Assembly: GCA_030267565.1 (NCBI GenBank)
Contig: BRXU01000027.1
Span: forward strand, 977,001-1,041,000
Length of the DNA: 64,000 bases
Origin: Pleodorina starrii
Taxonomy: Eukaryota; Chlorophyta; Chlorophyceae; Chlamydomonadales; Volvocaceae
Direction: 5' to 3'
Part shown: piece by piece, positions 47,387-59,969 of the stretch
Position numbering within the stretch: position 1 is the first letter of the stretch
How the letters are laid out: the number at the start of each line of letters is the position of its first letter
Position numbers and translations under genes: made by a program
The notes under the pieces: model-generated
What the model saw: only the letters and a program-made list of their open reading frames with translations
The model's database searches: none
Told to the model about the DNA's origin: nothing

Positions 47387-50300
47387 ATGTCCGACCAAAA
47401 GACTCCACCAAAATCGGGGCTCCCGACCAAGCCATCCTCAGGGCAACAGGGACCCGGCTATCAGCCCCGGCAAAGCTCAAAATGGCCGCCTGGCGCTCCC
47501 CGGGCGAGTACCACTGCACAGCCCAGGCAAAGCGTTTCAGGTAAGCTGTCGAACTTGCGGTTTAGCTCAGAGCGGCGCCATGGGTCAGCCATGTCATCGT
47601 GGGTTGACAGGGCAAGCGCGGGGAAGCTTCCGCAAGTCAACACGGCAGTCAAATCGGAGTCAGGGCGGCACGGAGACGGAGCGATTGCAGGTGCGTGGCG
47701 GGGCAGAAAACGTCGTCGGCAGTAGCACAACCCGGCTGCCAGGGTTCGACAGACCCACTGGTCCATGTTGGCTGCCGTGGCCCCGCGGGCATTCAACGTC
47801 GCGAATGGCCCAACGCCCTCCACAAACACGTGCGCGTCTCGTCGCTTTTTGTTGCGGCTGGGATAAGGCAGCGGCACTCCACGCTGGGCGCTGGCGCCCT
47901 TCGGCAGCGGCAACTTCCGGCGAGTCAGCCGAAGGCCGTCACAGCCCTGAACAGTTGATCTCGCACCATGGGCTCGTGCGTACGCAACGCAGCTTGTCGG
48001 AATCCGGGGTTGTCGCGCTTAATGGCAAGGCTGCGTGGGCACGCCTATTCCGATGACCCGCCGGTGTTGCCCCGGTGAATGTACGGCGCTCGAGCCGGCA
48101 CACGGGCTGTACCTAGGACCTCCGACGCCCTGGCGAATCTGCCGCGCGCCCCCCGCCCGCCTTCCACCTCCCGGCCACCATACAGCCGCCACGCTCCGAC
48201 CAGAGCATCAACCCAGCGGCACTCCCAAAGATTGCTTTTCATCCCATTCCAGGGAGGATACCCAGGGTATCATTTTTCACCCAGGGAGTGATATCCCAGC
48301 GAGGAAGCCCGTCCCTCCGTCCCTTGGGCTGCAGGGCCGCGGCCCGTCCCGGAGCGTCCCAGGGTTGCGTCCCCGCTCCACCCCACCCACCCGCCCACCC
48401 CACTTCGTTAGAGCACCGGTCCGTCTCTCCCTCCCTTTCTCCCTCCCTCAAGCATCCGCGCGTGTGCCCGTGTTGTGTCGTTGGTTCGCACGCCCCTGTG
48501 TGGTCGCAGGTGGTGGTGGACGGCGTGGACCGCACGCCCAAGCCGCTGCTGTCGCTCAACCCCACCGTGCTCAAGGGCGTCCAGAACGACACCACCACTC
48601 CCAACAGCGAGTCGTCCGAGTTCTTCATGGACCGCATGTCCACCACCGCATTCACAAAGGCGGGCTGGTACAGCAACGCGGACAGCGGCACGCACACGCC
48701 CAAGAGCGAGATCGACTACGACTACGAAAGTGAGTGGGATACGGCGACCTCCGGCGCTGGATAGGACAGGACAGGACAGGACAGGGGGAGCGGGGAGGTC
48801 GGGGCGTTTGTCAGTTCGGTCTCGTCTCCGTTATGGATTATAATTTGGGGTTTGAGGAGGGTTCAGGGCTGGCAGCTGCCCCCGTGCCTTGCCTTCGTGT
48901 CCGCTCCTCCTCCCCTGCCCTTCCCTCCCGTAGCCGCGCCCACCCCCCAGAACCCCACCACTGCTGACCTCCCGCGGCCCCTCCCTTACCCCTCCCGCCA
49001 CCGTCACGGTCACCTCCCGCAGCCGAGAAGAACCGGGAGCGGAAGGCCGCGGAGGAGATGGCCATGGCGGCGGGCTACGGCGACGACGCGGGCACCGGCG
49101 CCGGCGACTTGGCGCGCGGGCCTCCGCGGGAGGAGGAGCCCCCGCCCACCCCCGTGCTGCTGTCGGAGCGCGACCTGGAGCGCAGCGTCTACCTCACCCT
49201 CCACGAGACGGAGACCATTTTCATCTGGCAGGCGGCAGGTGAGAGCCGAGCTGGGCGGGGCGGGGCGGGGTGGGGCGGGGCGGGACTCCAGTGACGGGGG
49301 GGGGCGAAAGGTAGAGGGCGGCGGCCTGAGTTGTGGGTTGTGGCCTAGGTGTGGATCGTGCTTGGGTGGGGCAGGTCGCGTGTGTGAATGTGCAGTTTAT
49401 GCGCGTGCGTGTGTGCGAGCGCACCCCTACCTTTCCTGGCGCACATTGAAGAGCGCGCAGCGAAGCGGGAAACTTACGGGAGTGGCAGGAGGGCAGGCCG
49501 GGTGAGAAGGCAGGGCCCAGTGGGGCTGGCTGGCTGGGCGGGACGGGATCGGGTGGGAACATGGGTGGCCGAAGGAGCGTGGATCTGGCGCCGCGCGGGG
49601 GCAGCCTGGCTGTGGAGAGATTTCGGGGGTGAGCCGATGCGCCTTGTGACGCGTGAGGCCCAACCCCTCCCTCCCTGTCCCGTCTCCCTCGCCGTCTTGT
49701 CGTGTCGGTAGCCCCTGGCCCACCGCTCGCCACGCCTCACGACCTCGCGCTTGACCCGTGGCTCCTGCTCCTGCTCCTGGAGGAGAGAGGATTACTGGTT
49801 GGGGCGGGGCGGGGTTCACAGCCGAACCGCCCGCCCGGGGGCCCTGGGCCCGAGTGTACGCACTCGGACCTGCACCCGGACAACTGCATCCACAAGCGCA
49901 CTTCCACCCGCACGCCCGCACCCGCACCCACACCCGGCCGCAGGTGTGACGGTGGCCATGGACACGGAGGAGGCCAAAACGGTGGAGGAGGCCAACCGCC
50001 GCTACGCCAACTTGCTGCACACCAAGCAGGTAGGCAGTGCGACCCGTGGGTCACTGTGTAAGAACACATCGTGCCACTTGTACGGCTGGTTGGGGTTTCT
50101 ACACGATTGATGCGAGTGGGTATACCAGCTGGCTGCTTGTCGGGGCGGAGGGCGCGTCAGAGCTACACGCGGTGCACCATATTGGGGGGGGAGGGGAGGG
50201 AGTTCTTCCACGGACTGTTCAGAGCCCTATCCGTGGTAATGACGTGCGTACTGAAACGAAAACCTGCAAAAGGCTGCAAAAGGAAAGCGAGGCGAGTCCA

Positions 50301-53300
50301 ACCCAAGAGGGGGGAGGGCGATCGTATGCGCGCGGGGCCGCAGGGTGAGGCGAGGTGTCTGTGTGCTGTTGCTGGCTGCGCAACCAGCTGGCTCCTCGCG
50401 CCGCTCGCCCCACACCAACCCGCCCCGTCTCCGAAAACACGACGCAAACCCTTCACCGGTGTTGGTTCACCCACCTTGTTTCCATTTGGGTGCTGTCCTG
50501 GCAACGGGGCAGCGGCTTCGGAATTCACTCTCATGCGGGCAAACAGCGAGCCCTACCGGTACAACCCTAACCCTTACCCCCCGGGTGCGGCCCTCCCTGG
50601 GCTCGTCTGCAGGCCACTGACAAGTACGTGGACGCTGAGGCCCAGACGCTGGTGGCGCTGACCAAGAGCCGCGACGTGCAGAGTGCGGTGCTGGTGACTC
50701 GCAGCTCGGCGGTGCAGGCGACTGCGTGGGACATATCGGACACCTTCAGGGCATTGGACGAGGTGGGTGGGTGGATGGGCGGGTGGCTGGCTGGCTGGCT
50801 GGCTAAGTGGGTGGGCAGGCGAGTCCTTTCCTATCTTTCAAGCCCCTGTCGTCGAGGCTTCCCTTGACAGCGAACGACTTGGCGTCACGTCACCCCCACC
50901 TCCACCCGCGTCCCCGCCCCCTTCCGCGTCCCACACCCCGCCCGCACACCTCGTCCTCCACGGCCTCCATCCACTCCCACCCCCCCTCGCCCTCTCGCTG
51001 ATCTCCCACTCGCCCGCCCTCTCCCGCTCCCGCTCGCCCGGCCCTGCAGGCAGCCGCGGACGCGGAGGACGACCCCCGCGGCGCGGCCGTGTCCGCCTCC
51101 ATGCCCTCCATCAGCCAGATGGCGGGCGGTGTGACCAAGTACACGGGGGCCCCCAAGCAGGGCGGCGGGGACACGAGCGCGCGCGTGACGGTCGCGGGGA
51201 TCAACCGCTCGTCCATGTTCGGCGGCGGCGGGACGAGCTTCATGTCGCGTAAGAGTTATTGAGCCGGGACCGCGCGGGGGGGGGGGCTGGGACTGCAGGA
51301 GGGCAGGGATCGTGCTAAGGTTCAGGTTTGGTTCAGCCGTGTGGAGGGTGGTGCAGGGTGAAGGGGATGGTGAAGGGTGAAGGGTCAGGCGCGCAGGGGC
51401 CGCGGCTGCGTGAGGCGGCAAGCGTTCAAAGACGGACGAGGCTGCCGACATGTAGACCTAGTGCACCGACCGGACCCCAAGGCACCTGCGCAGTGCGGCT
51501 TGGGTGGGGGCGACCCCGGGTTGGACCGGATGGCGTCACATCATCTCACATCACATCACACCCTGAGGGCGGCCGGCCACACAGCGCGATCGCCGCCGGG
51601 ACGGGGCAGAGCGCCTCGCTCGCATCACGCCCGCTGCGCCTCCTGCGCCTTCCCAACCCCTTCCTGATCCCACACACCCACACACCCAATACACCCACTC
51701 CGATTCCTCCTCCCCTCCGATGACCTGATGTCTCCGATGGCTCATGTCGCCGCCGCCGCCGCCGCTGCTCCGCATTTCTCCCCCTACCGTACCTTCGCCC
51801 GCGGCCATGCTCTTTCCCAGCAGCCATCCGCCCTCGTTATCAGCGCCACCCACCTTCCTCGACCCCACCTTCCCTCCCCTCCCTGCCCTCCTGACGACTC
51901 CCTCCCCCCCTCCCCCGCCCAATCCCCCCTCTCCCCATCCGCCCTCGCAGTGGCCGCCGGTGCGCAACCTTCGGGCCACATGTCGGGCCTCAGCGCCAAC
52001 CTCAACCTGCCCAACGGAGTGCCCGTGGAGGCCCCCGCCGCGGCGCCCCCCGAGCTCGCCGATCCGCTGCAGGCACTGTCGGGGCTGCCGGAGGCGCTCA
52101 TGCTCATGGACTACGCCATCAACCAGAATAACTACTTACAGCAACTGCTGCTGTACAGGTGGGTGGGTTAGCGGTGGGGCCCAGGGTGAGGGGGAGGGGG
52201 AGGGAAAAAGGAGGAGCCACGGCGGGGGAATCGGAGAGGGAGGGGGGAGGGTGTTGGCGGGTTGCTGCAGGGAGGGGGCCGGCATGGCGGCTGCGGCTTA
52301 GGGGCGAGGCGGCGGTGTGGCGCTGCGGGGTTGCAGTGTCGGAGGGGCTACCGGCCCTGGTGGGAAGCTGTAGATATGGGGAAGTGATTTGTGGCGTACC
52401 ACACGTTGAAGAGGCTTTCGGACGGGGGTCTCACCCTCGCCTACACACACACACACACCCTGTCGACGGCAGCTTGGCTTGTCACGTGGCGTTTCTCCCG
52501 CCCGCCCATTGATATACAGCGCCGCACCGCCGGCGTAAACGACTCCAGACGAACCTCTTCCACATGTTCATTTCAAATGCCGTGTCTGCCGTGTCTACCT
52601 CTCTCCGGGCGCCAGGAACCGCCACCCGCCAACCTTCCCTCCCGCACGACCTTCCCTCCCGCACGAATCCCTTTCGCGGTTACACCTCCTTCTAGTGTTC
52701 ACGCCCTCCCCCCCCCTCTCCCTCTCCCTCTCCCCACAGGGACATCCAGCCGCTGCCCGGCATCCGCTCCAGCGTCACCGCCGCCATGCGCGGCGGCGCC
52801 GCGTCCAGCGGCGGCGGCCCCGGCGACGACGCCGACTCGGACGTGCTCAGCCACACCGGCGGCGCGCCCGGACGCGACACCCGGCCCCTCAGCGCCGCGC
52901 CTTCGGACGGCGGCCGCAGCCATCACTCGGAGATGGGCCGCTCGGGCGGCGGCTTCCAGCAGCAGCAGCCCCGGATGAGCAACCTGCCCGGGCAGCTCAG
53001 CAGGCAGCCCTCGGAGCGCAGCATACCCTACAGCAGGGGGCTGTCATTGCGCGATGGACACGGCGGGGGCGGCGACGACAGGCGGTCCGCGCGGCACTCG
53101 CACGGCGGCGGCGGCGGTTTCGGAGCCGGCGGCGGGGGCGGCTACGCGGCCAGTGTGGCGGAGAGCAACTGGCCCGAGGAGCTGCTGCAGGTGGGGGGCG
53201 GCTGGGGGTGGCTGTGGGTTGGGGGGGAAAGAAAGACGAAATCGCAGCGGCGGGGAGGGGGCGGGGAGGACACGGAAGGGAGGAGGGGAGGGAGGAGGGG

Positions 53301-55608
53301 AGGGCAGGGCAGGGAGGCCGGCGATTCCGGGGGGGGGCGCCATGTGCCGGGTTGGGGCTGGGGACCTCGCCCAGGGCCAAGGGCCCACGAGGGGGATGAG
53401 TCCCGCTCAAGACCCGGACCCACAGCGGGACTCGTCCAACCTTGCGTGGCTGTTGCCCGTCATGACATGACAGCACTGCCGGCGAGAACGCATACAACCG
53501 GGCTGCCGGTGTGTGCGGCCGCAAGTCGCCAGGCCTCCAGGGATGCTGCTGCGGCCTACGTCGTGGCCGCTGGTCGCTGCCGGTTGACATTTCTCAGGCT
53601 GGTGCTCGCCCTGCCGCCTCAGCCTCAGCCTGATGCTTTCCTGTCCTCCCCTCGTTGCTGCCGCTGCTCTGCACTCTTTTCCTCACCTCACGGTCCTCAC
53701 CCCGTCCTGCTCAGGAGCTGGCGGACCTGGGCGACGACGCACCGCGCATGGAGCACCTGTGGGACTGGGTGTGCCCCATGACCGCCGGCAAGAACGTGGC
53801 CTGCATGGGCTGGAACAAGGCCAACCCCGACCTGCTGGCAGTCGGCTACGGCTGCTACTCCTTCCCCTCGGGCAACGCCACCACCAACAACACGACCGCG
53901 CAGAACCAGCAGCAGCAGGCGCAGCAGCAGGCCGCGGGGACGGAGGCCGGCAGCAGCAGCGCGGGTGGCGCCAGCGGCGGCGGCACGAGCAGCGCGAGCA
54001 GCGGCGGCACGGCCGCGGCCGCGGCGGCGGCGTCTGATGCCATCAAGGGCCTGGTGGCGTTTTGGTCGCTCAAGAACCTGCAGCACCCGCTGTGGTCGTT
54101 CGAGGTGAAGGCGGCCGTCACGGCGCTCGACTTTTCGACGTACAGCCCCAACGTGCTGGCCATCGGGCTGTACGACGGTACGGTGGCCATATACGACATC
54201 AAGTCGCGGCAGGGCACGCCCTCCATGGAGAGTGACGTGCACAGTGGCAAACACGCCGACCCCGTGTGGAAGGTGGGTGCGTGGGTGGGTGGTGCGCGGT
54301 GTGGTGGCGTGGCGGCGTGGGGGTGTGGAGGTATGGGCCACTCCCTGGCATTGATGATAGGGTTTCGGAGCCCGCAAACTGCGGCTTCCCGTCTCCCACC
54401 ACCCCCTGCCATTCATTCGACGGACGTGCAGCCCGCGGCGCCTTCCCCGCCACCGCCACCGCCTCAATCAATCCATACACCCGCTTGTCCCACCACTCTC
54501 CTCCCCCTCCCTGCTGCCCCTGAACCCCCTGCCCAACCCCCTGAAACCATGACCCCGCTTTGCTGCAGGTCAAGTGGCTGGACCACGGCCCTGAGCGCGA
54601 CGAGCCGTTGGTGTCCATCTCCACGGACGGCCGGGTGACGCAGTGGTCCATTGCCAAGGGCCTCGAGTTTTCAGACCTCATGAAGCTCAAGCGCATGGCG
54701 CGCCGCGGCGCCGGAGGGCCGCCCACCACCGCCGCCGCCGCGGCCGCCAAGGAGGGCGGCGGCGCCAAGGCCGCGGCGGCGGTTCCGGAGCAGCAGGACG
54801 CCTTCATCAGCCGCCTCACGAGCGGCATGGCCTTCGACTTTTCATCGCGGGACGAGCGGATCTACGTGGCGGCCACGGAGGACGGCTGGCTGCACAAGTG
54901 CAGTACGTCGTACAGCGAGCAGTACCTGGAGTCGTACAGGGGCCACATGGGGCCCGTGTACCAGGTGCAGTTCTCGCCCTTCAAGCGCGACATGTTCATC
55001 TCGGCTTCGGGCGACTGGACGATCCGCATGTGGCAGGAGGGCCGCGACACGCCGCTGCTCACCTTCCAGGCCTCCACCACCGAGGTGAACGACGTGCAGT
55101 GGTGCCCCACCAACTCGACCGTCTTCGGGTCCGTGACGGCCAGCGGGCGGCTGGAGGTAAGTGCTCGAGGCGGCCGGCAGGGCCGAGCATGGGATTGGCG
55201 TCCGTACCGCAGTTGCGTCGCGTGGTCATCGTATGCACGGATGCGCCTCCCCCTCCTTTTAAATCCCTCGCATTACTTGCCCCGCCTGTGCTGCCTGCGG
55301 CTGCTGACGCTGTGCTGCTGCCCTGCCGCCGCGCTGCCTTGCCGCGGCCGCTTTGTGCCCTGCCGCAGATCTGGGACTTTTCGCTCTCCACTGTCAAGCC
55401 GGTCATGCATCAAAAGACCACCATGAAGATGTCCTGCCTGCTGTTCGCGCCCAACTACCCGGTGGTGGTTTGCGGCGGCGAAGACGGAGCGGTCAAGGCG
55501 TACCGCATCTTCAATGTGTCGCACGAGTACGACACGCTGCAAGAGCAGTTGGAGCGGTTGGACGACTGCATCCGGGCCAACGTGATGAAGAGCCAGGCTG
55601 CGGCGTGA
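47387..55608 (+). CDS. IC138: Axonemal inner-arm dynein I1/f intermediate chain IC138 (DNAI4/WDR78 family)
   Basis: WD-repeat regulatory subunit of the two-headed inner-arm dynein in flagella; in Chlamydomonas its phosphorylation controls microtubule sliding. Model: join(47387..47540,47611..47690,48510..48729,49023..49238,49944..50029,50613..50762,51050..51248,51951..52158,52740..53190,53715..54272,54569..55156,55369..55608), 1049 aa, all phases agree. The length matches the roughly 1057 aa I recall for Chlamydomonas IC138. Landmarks shared with human DNAI4: HETETIFIW, VTVAMDTEEAKTV, ATAWDISDTFRALDE, LWDWVCPMTAGKNVACMGWNKANPDLLAVGYG, KGLVAFWSLKN, GPVYQVQFSPF, DWTIRMWQ, WDFSLSTVKP. WD repeats fill about residues 590-1049. 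Long Ser/Gly/Ala/Gln inserts interrupt the middle and one WD blade (about 643-705). Confidence 0.95.
48763..48785. repeat. (GGACA)n microsatellite in IC138 intron
   Basis: Four to five GGACA units just downstream of the donor at 48730. Other simple tracts in IC138 introns: GGGGC units at about 49255-49283 and (GGCT)n at about 50783-50804, each close to a 5' splice site. Confidence 0.85.
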
Positions 55609-55775
55609 CCCAAGTGGGCAGCACGGCAAAGTGGCTGCCTCCGCCACGCCACAGGGTCACAAGTGTACTAATGCGGATGTTGGGATGGGGCCACTAAGGG
55701 GGGCTTTGGGCGGTTGGGGTGAGCTGACAGCTGACGAAAGCGTTTTTCTGACACGGCAGATCGGGCCTTTGAGTG

Positions 55776-55780
55776 TGTAA
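55776..55780 (+). terminator. TGTAA poly(A) signal of IC138
   Basis: First TGTAA after the IC138 stop, 168 bases downstream. TGTAA is the usual poly(A) signal of volvocine algae, with cleavage expected 10-20 bases further. Confidence 0.6.
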
Positions 55781-55787
55781 TTCCTCG

Positions 55788-55792
55788 TTACA
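55788..55792 (-). terminator. TGTAA poly(A) signal of MED31
   Basis: TGTAA on the minus strand, 177 bases past the MED31 stop. It faces the IC138 signal with 7 bases between them, so the two mature 3' ends would overlap. Confidence 0.6.
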
Positions 55793-55968
55793 AGTCCTTG
55801 AGACATGCAGCGGCGGAACGCAGAACGTATACGATAAGCTCAACGGCCCCAGCCTACTGCATCTTCCTGGGCTCTCGTACATGAAAGGCTGGTACAGCAG
55901 GCTCGGGTATCGACACCTTCAGCTTGGGCCTTCACCAAGGGAATGACTCCGCACGACGCACAACCGGG

Positions 55969-56706
55969 CTATTGAATGGGGCCTCCCCCGCCAGCAGTCT
56001 CGCCCTCCCCCCCGCTTGCGGCGTCAGCCACCCGATTGCTGTGGAAGTTCCGGAAGAAGGTCTCTTGTGCTTGCCGGATGTGCTCCGCATAGGAGAAGTC
56101 CTTAATAGCTGCCCGGAAGTCCGGATCCTGGAGCAGGTCCAAAAAGAACAAGCAGTGCGGATACCTGCACACCGCGGGAAACCGTGCGTCAGTTCCGGAA
56201 TCGTGAGACACCGCTTCCCGCTGCCACCCTCCTCTTCTCGCTCAGCCCTCCGTATGGGCTTGGCCTAGGAGTAAAGATTGCGCACGACGCGGATCGGAAC
56301 TGAACGGACAGCCCCCCTCCCCCCCACCATTTATAGCTCACGTTATGTGGTTGGCGTACGATGGTTGCTTCCAATATTGGAGGTACTTCAAGTAGTTTAC
56401 GAAAGCTGGGTTATCAAAGTACTGCTTTGTCGCGAGCCCTGCAGGGTAGATGGCCGTTCATCGGTCCTTGCGATGTATAACAACGATGCTACGTGTAACT
56501 ACAGCTTACAGTTGATGTAAAGTGGATTGGCAAGGCATTGAACAAACTCCAGCTCGAGGGCAAAGCGCTCGTGCCCGCTGATGCCAACCTCTTGGTCTGT
56601 CCACGGTCTGTTCGTAGTGCTTGCCATTCATCGTTTGCCATTGAACAGCACATACATTCTTGACTAGTTGTGCTTGAAGTCCCTACCGGCGCTCGCCTGC
56701 ATCCAT
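55969..56706 (-). CDS. MED31: Mediator complex subunit 31 (SOH1)
   Basis: Middle-module subunit of the RNA polymerase II Mediator; nuclear. Model: complement(join(55969..56164,56342..56438,56510..56607,56687..56706)), 136 aa, phases 2, 1, 2 agreeing; the human protein is 131 aa. The family blocks are all present in order: RFALELEFVQCLANPLYINWLA, QYFDNPAFVNYLKYLQYW, KQPSYANHITYPHCLFFLDLLQ, DFRAAI and FFRNFHSNR. The N-terminus (MDAGERRPWTD) comes from a 20-base first exon, placed by phase. The tail after VADAAS is Gly-rich and unlike other species. The start codon lies about 70 bp from the probable poly(A) signal of the Tubby gene upstream. Confidence 0.93.
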
Positions 56707-57251
56707 CGTCGCGCTCTGCACTCCACACCTGTGCGAGTTACTATTAGAAGCCAAACGATACCTTTCCAATACACTTTACAGTCAATATGTATACACGTAG
56801 GGAGATGCGAATGCGATGGCTCGTTTGGCGGCAAACCGTCACAGCTATGGTGTGTGGATCGCACCGGCAAAGTCACAACAGTGTGAATTGTCGAAATGTA
56901 AGGGGACGTGTCCATCGAAACCATACAGCAGCACCCCAAAGTACGACATAAAACCCGCCTCCACCTGCCGTATTTAGTCTTATGAAGAGTCCGGAGTCAC
57001 ACACATCCACCCAAGCTCCGCGTCCATGCACAAACTACTGGGCAAGCCCAACTCTGCCGTCCTCTATAATGCTCTACCGCATCCCAGCGGATAATCAAGA
57101 ATCGCCACGCCACACCCACAAGCAGCACTCTCGGACAGGCTGCTCACGGCGTTTGGCAATGCGCAAATTATGTGCACATTAGCGAATGCCCGTATCATCA
57201 CCCGCTTTGTACGCACGCATCTGGCTATAAAGCCGCCCGCATAAAATCCCC
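56707..57251. other. MED31 promoter side and Tubby gene 3' UTR
   Basis: 545 bp between two minus-strand genes. Minus-strand TGTAA at 56776-56780, 472 bases after the Tubby stop, probably ends that transcript. That leaves about 70 bp for a MED31 promoter. No coding sequence recognised. Confidence 0.45.
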
Positions 57252-59969
57252 TCATTCGCACGCCAGCTTGTTGTCGAAGGACGACATGCAGATGGCGAAC
57301 GCCTGGAAGGCGGAGATCGGCCACTGGTAGTCCATAGTGAACGTGTCCTTGCCCACCTGCCCAAAACGTAACGGGTGAGAGAAAAGGCATCGGTTAAAAG
57401 CATGTTGCTGGGCATCAGGAACAAGCCCGGCTGGCAGCAGCCAGCCCATGGGTAGTACGTCCCGGTTCCAAAGCCCTCAACCGCCGCTAGAGGTTTGAAA
57501 AATCGCGGAAGAGCAGCGGTGTCCGTGAAGCGAGGGGGAATGGGCGGTTGATTGTTGGTAAAGAGGGGGCGTCGGACAAGCGCGTTTCACCCTCTCTTGA
57601 CCACTTCCGCGTGAGGCGCTTGAGCGCCGCGAGCTTTCCTGGTGTTCCATTGCTGCCCGCAACCGCCACCGCCAGAGGGAGGCGCTTCAACATAATGGCT
57701 CGCGTGTCGCGAGCTTAGACAAATCTAGCGCTCAAATTTTGGCCGTAGCTCTCGTAAGCACGACACGCTTTGAAAACGTGCACCACATCTTTGACCACGC
57801 CACTGCCCACCATAATCGGCAAATGCGTTCGGCGCAATAGACCAGGTTTAACTGATTGACTTCGTGAGCCCCGCACACCCTCCTCTTCCTAGCGTGAGAG
57901 CTTTCCACCATCTGTGCGGACTGCAATCGAACATCACTCGTTTTAGGTCAGGCGGTTTCGCATGAGCAGCCCCCGAACGGCGTTTCCGTCACGGTAAGGA
58001 GGGACCGTACGGCACCTGTTCCGTAGGTGGTGAATGAGTTATGTGCGCCCCCCCTCGACGGAGATCCTTTGTGTATGTGTGTGTATGTGTATGGGGGGGG
58101 AACACACGTCACTGGCGTACAGCCAGTACAACGTGTAAACGCCTAATGTCTTGGTGGTGGTCCACGCCTACGTGCGCCCATACGTTTGCCGGCGCATTAA
58201 ATTCCAACGAGCAGCACCCAAGTCCCATAGTCGGCAAATATTACCCCTTGTCCGTCCATCGAGCGACTCCCAGCCCTGTACCCAACTAGGGCCATGTATG
58301 CCCAATGACGAACCCTGCTCATTTCGTTGCATGCTCGACCTGGTCCCGTTGGCCTGCTGTGACTACTGTGTTCGCAACACCTCACCTGCCTTGTCCAGGG
58401 GCCTATGGTGGGTGCAGATATTTTAAATGCATGTTCCCGGACCCTTATTATGAAGGTGGTACAATCGGGCCAACTTCGCGTCGGTGCGCCCGCTCACGGA
58501 ACCCAAGCAATAAACGTTCTCGAGCCGCGTCGGCCCCGCCCCCCCACCCCCCGCGCCGGCCCAGCTCGTGCGGCCCACCTTGCCGAACTGGAGGATAATG
58601 TGGTTGTGGTTGTCGTCCGACACCAGCTGGAAGTTCTTAACGGACGCCTCCGTCACCCGCCCGTTGAAGTTCAAGCAGTAGGCGTTCAGCTGCAGCGGGA
58701 CACAGCGAACAAGGCAAGGTCTTAAGGCACCGCGATTTGGAGCCACGGCTGACAGGCGCACCAACGTGCGCAAACTCCAAGCCCCTGACGCAGCTGTTCA
58801 CCAAGCAGGAGGAGCGCCTCACCTCTTCATTCCAGCGCGGCGGCTTGTTGCCCATCATGACCAGCTCGTCCAGCCTCGTCCGGTGCTTAATCCTGCAGCG
58901 TGCCATGTCAGGATTCAGTTGGGCGGCATCGTCCATGTTTAAATCCCGCTTACAATTGACGTGCGGAACCACCCTCTCCACCCGGTTCCCCTTACCGCTC
59001 AAGGATGCAGTCCGTATCGCTGGTCGCGGTGTACAGCCTCCGGCCGCTTCCGTCAACGGCGGGGATAGCCGCCATCATCTTCCGGGGCCCCCGTGTGCCC
59101 AGCACGTTGTATTGGTACGTCACCGCCCCGAGCTCCTGCCGGGCGGCGTCAGCCCCCGACCCGTCCTTCTTCCCGGGTTTTGGGCCCCGATCGTAGATCG
59201 TGAACTCCGTCCCCACAAAGTTCGCGCGCACTTTCCCGAAGAAGGAGCCGCTCTCGCGGCTGAGGTCGTCGATGTTTAGTGAAATGACGTAGTTGCTTGT
59301 CGTCTGCTTCTTGCGCTTGCGTGCCGAGAGCAGGAACTTCCGACCCTCCTCCAGAAACAACGAGTACCGCGGGTACATTTTCGCTGGCCCCCGGTCTCGA
59401 ACAATGACGCACTGAACGGGACCGGTCTTTGGCCCGGGCTGCATGAGGAACGTCGGCATGTCGCTGAGGTCCAACTGCGGCCCGGGCCGGGGCGAGGCCA
59501 CCGCCTGCTTTTCTGCCGGCCGGTTCGAGCTGCCCAATTCGTCGTTGGGATCGTAGGACGGCCGCAGTCCATGGATCAGCCCCATGCCACCCGTGCTGCT
59601 GGCTGGCGTAGACGCGGCATCCGTTGCCAGCGAGCCTCCAGTTTGCGAAAGATTGGATGGCCGGAACGACGGCGATTCAGCCAAGCTTTTTGACGTGACC
59701 GGAGGCGGAACTCGCAAAGAAGGATTTTTGTGAAGCGAGTTTGGTGTGTACGTCCCGGACTGTAAGCGCTCTTGCCGTTTAGCGGCAAGTGATGGCCCTT
59801 TCCTTGCTACAGCTGATGTTCCATTCGGCGTCGTCGGTGTGGGTTCCTCCGCAAGGACATCGCCGTCCGTGAACAGCTCGTTTGTGTAAAGTGACACTGC
59901 AGCCAAACAGCAAAGGGCCAGGACAAAGTTACGTAAAGCAGAGGAAGACGGCAAAAAGCGGCCAGGCAT
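57252..59969 (-). CDS. Tubby-domain protein with N-terminal membrane segment
   Basis: Model: complement(join(57252..57356,58579..58689,58823..58892,58996..59969)), 419 aa, all phases agree. The C-terminal Tubby domain (about residues 170-419) is complete: [103 protein letters not shown] and the signature [15 protein letters not shown] at the very end. Tubby domains bind PI(4,5)P2, and animal TULPs act in ciliary cargo delivery. Unusually, residues 11-27 ([17 protein letters not shown]) form one hydrophobic segment after a basic start, like a signal anchor. No F-box is present, unlike plant TLPs. The last intron is 1.2 kb. Confidence 0.92.
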
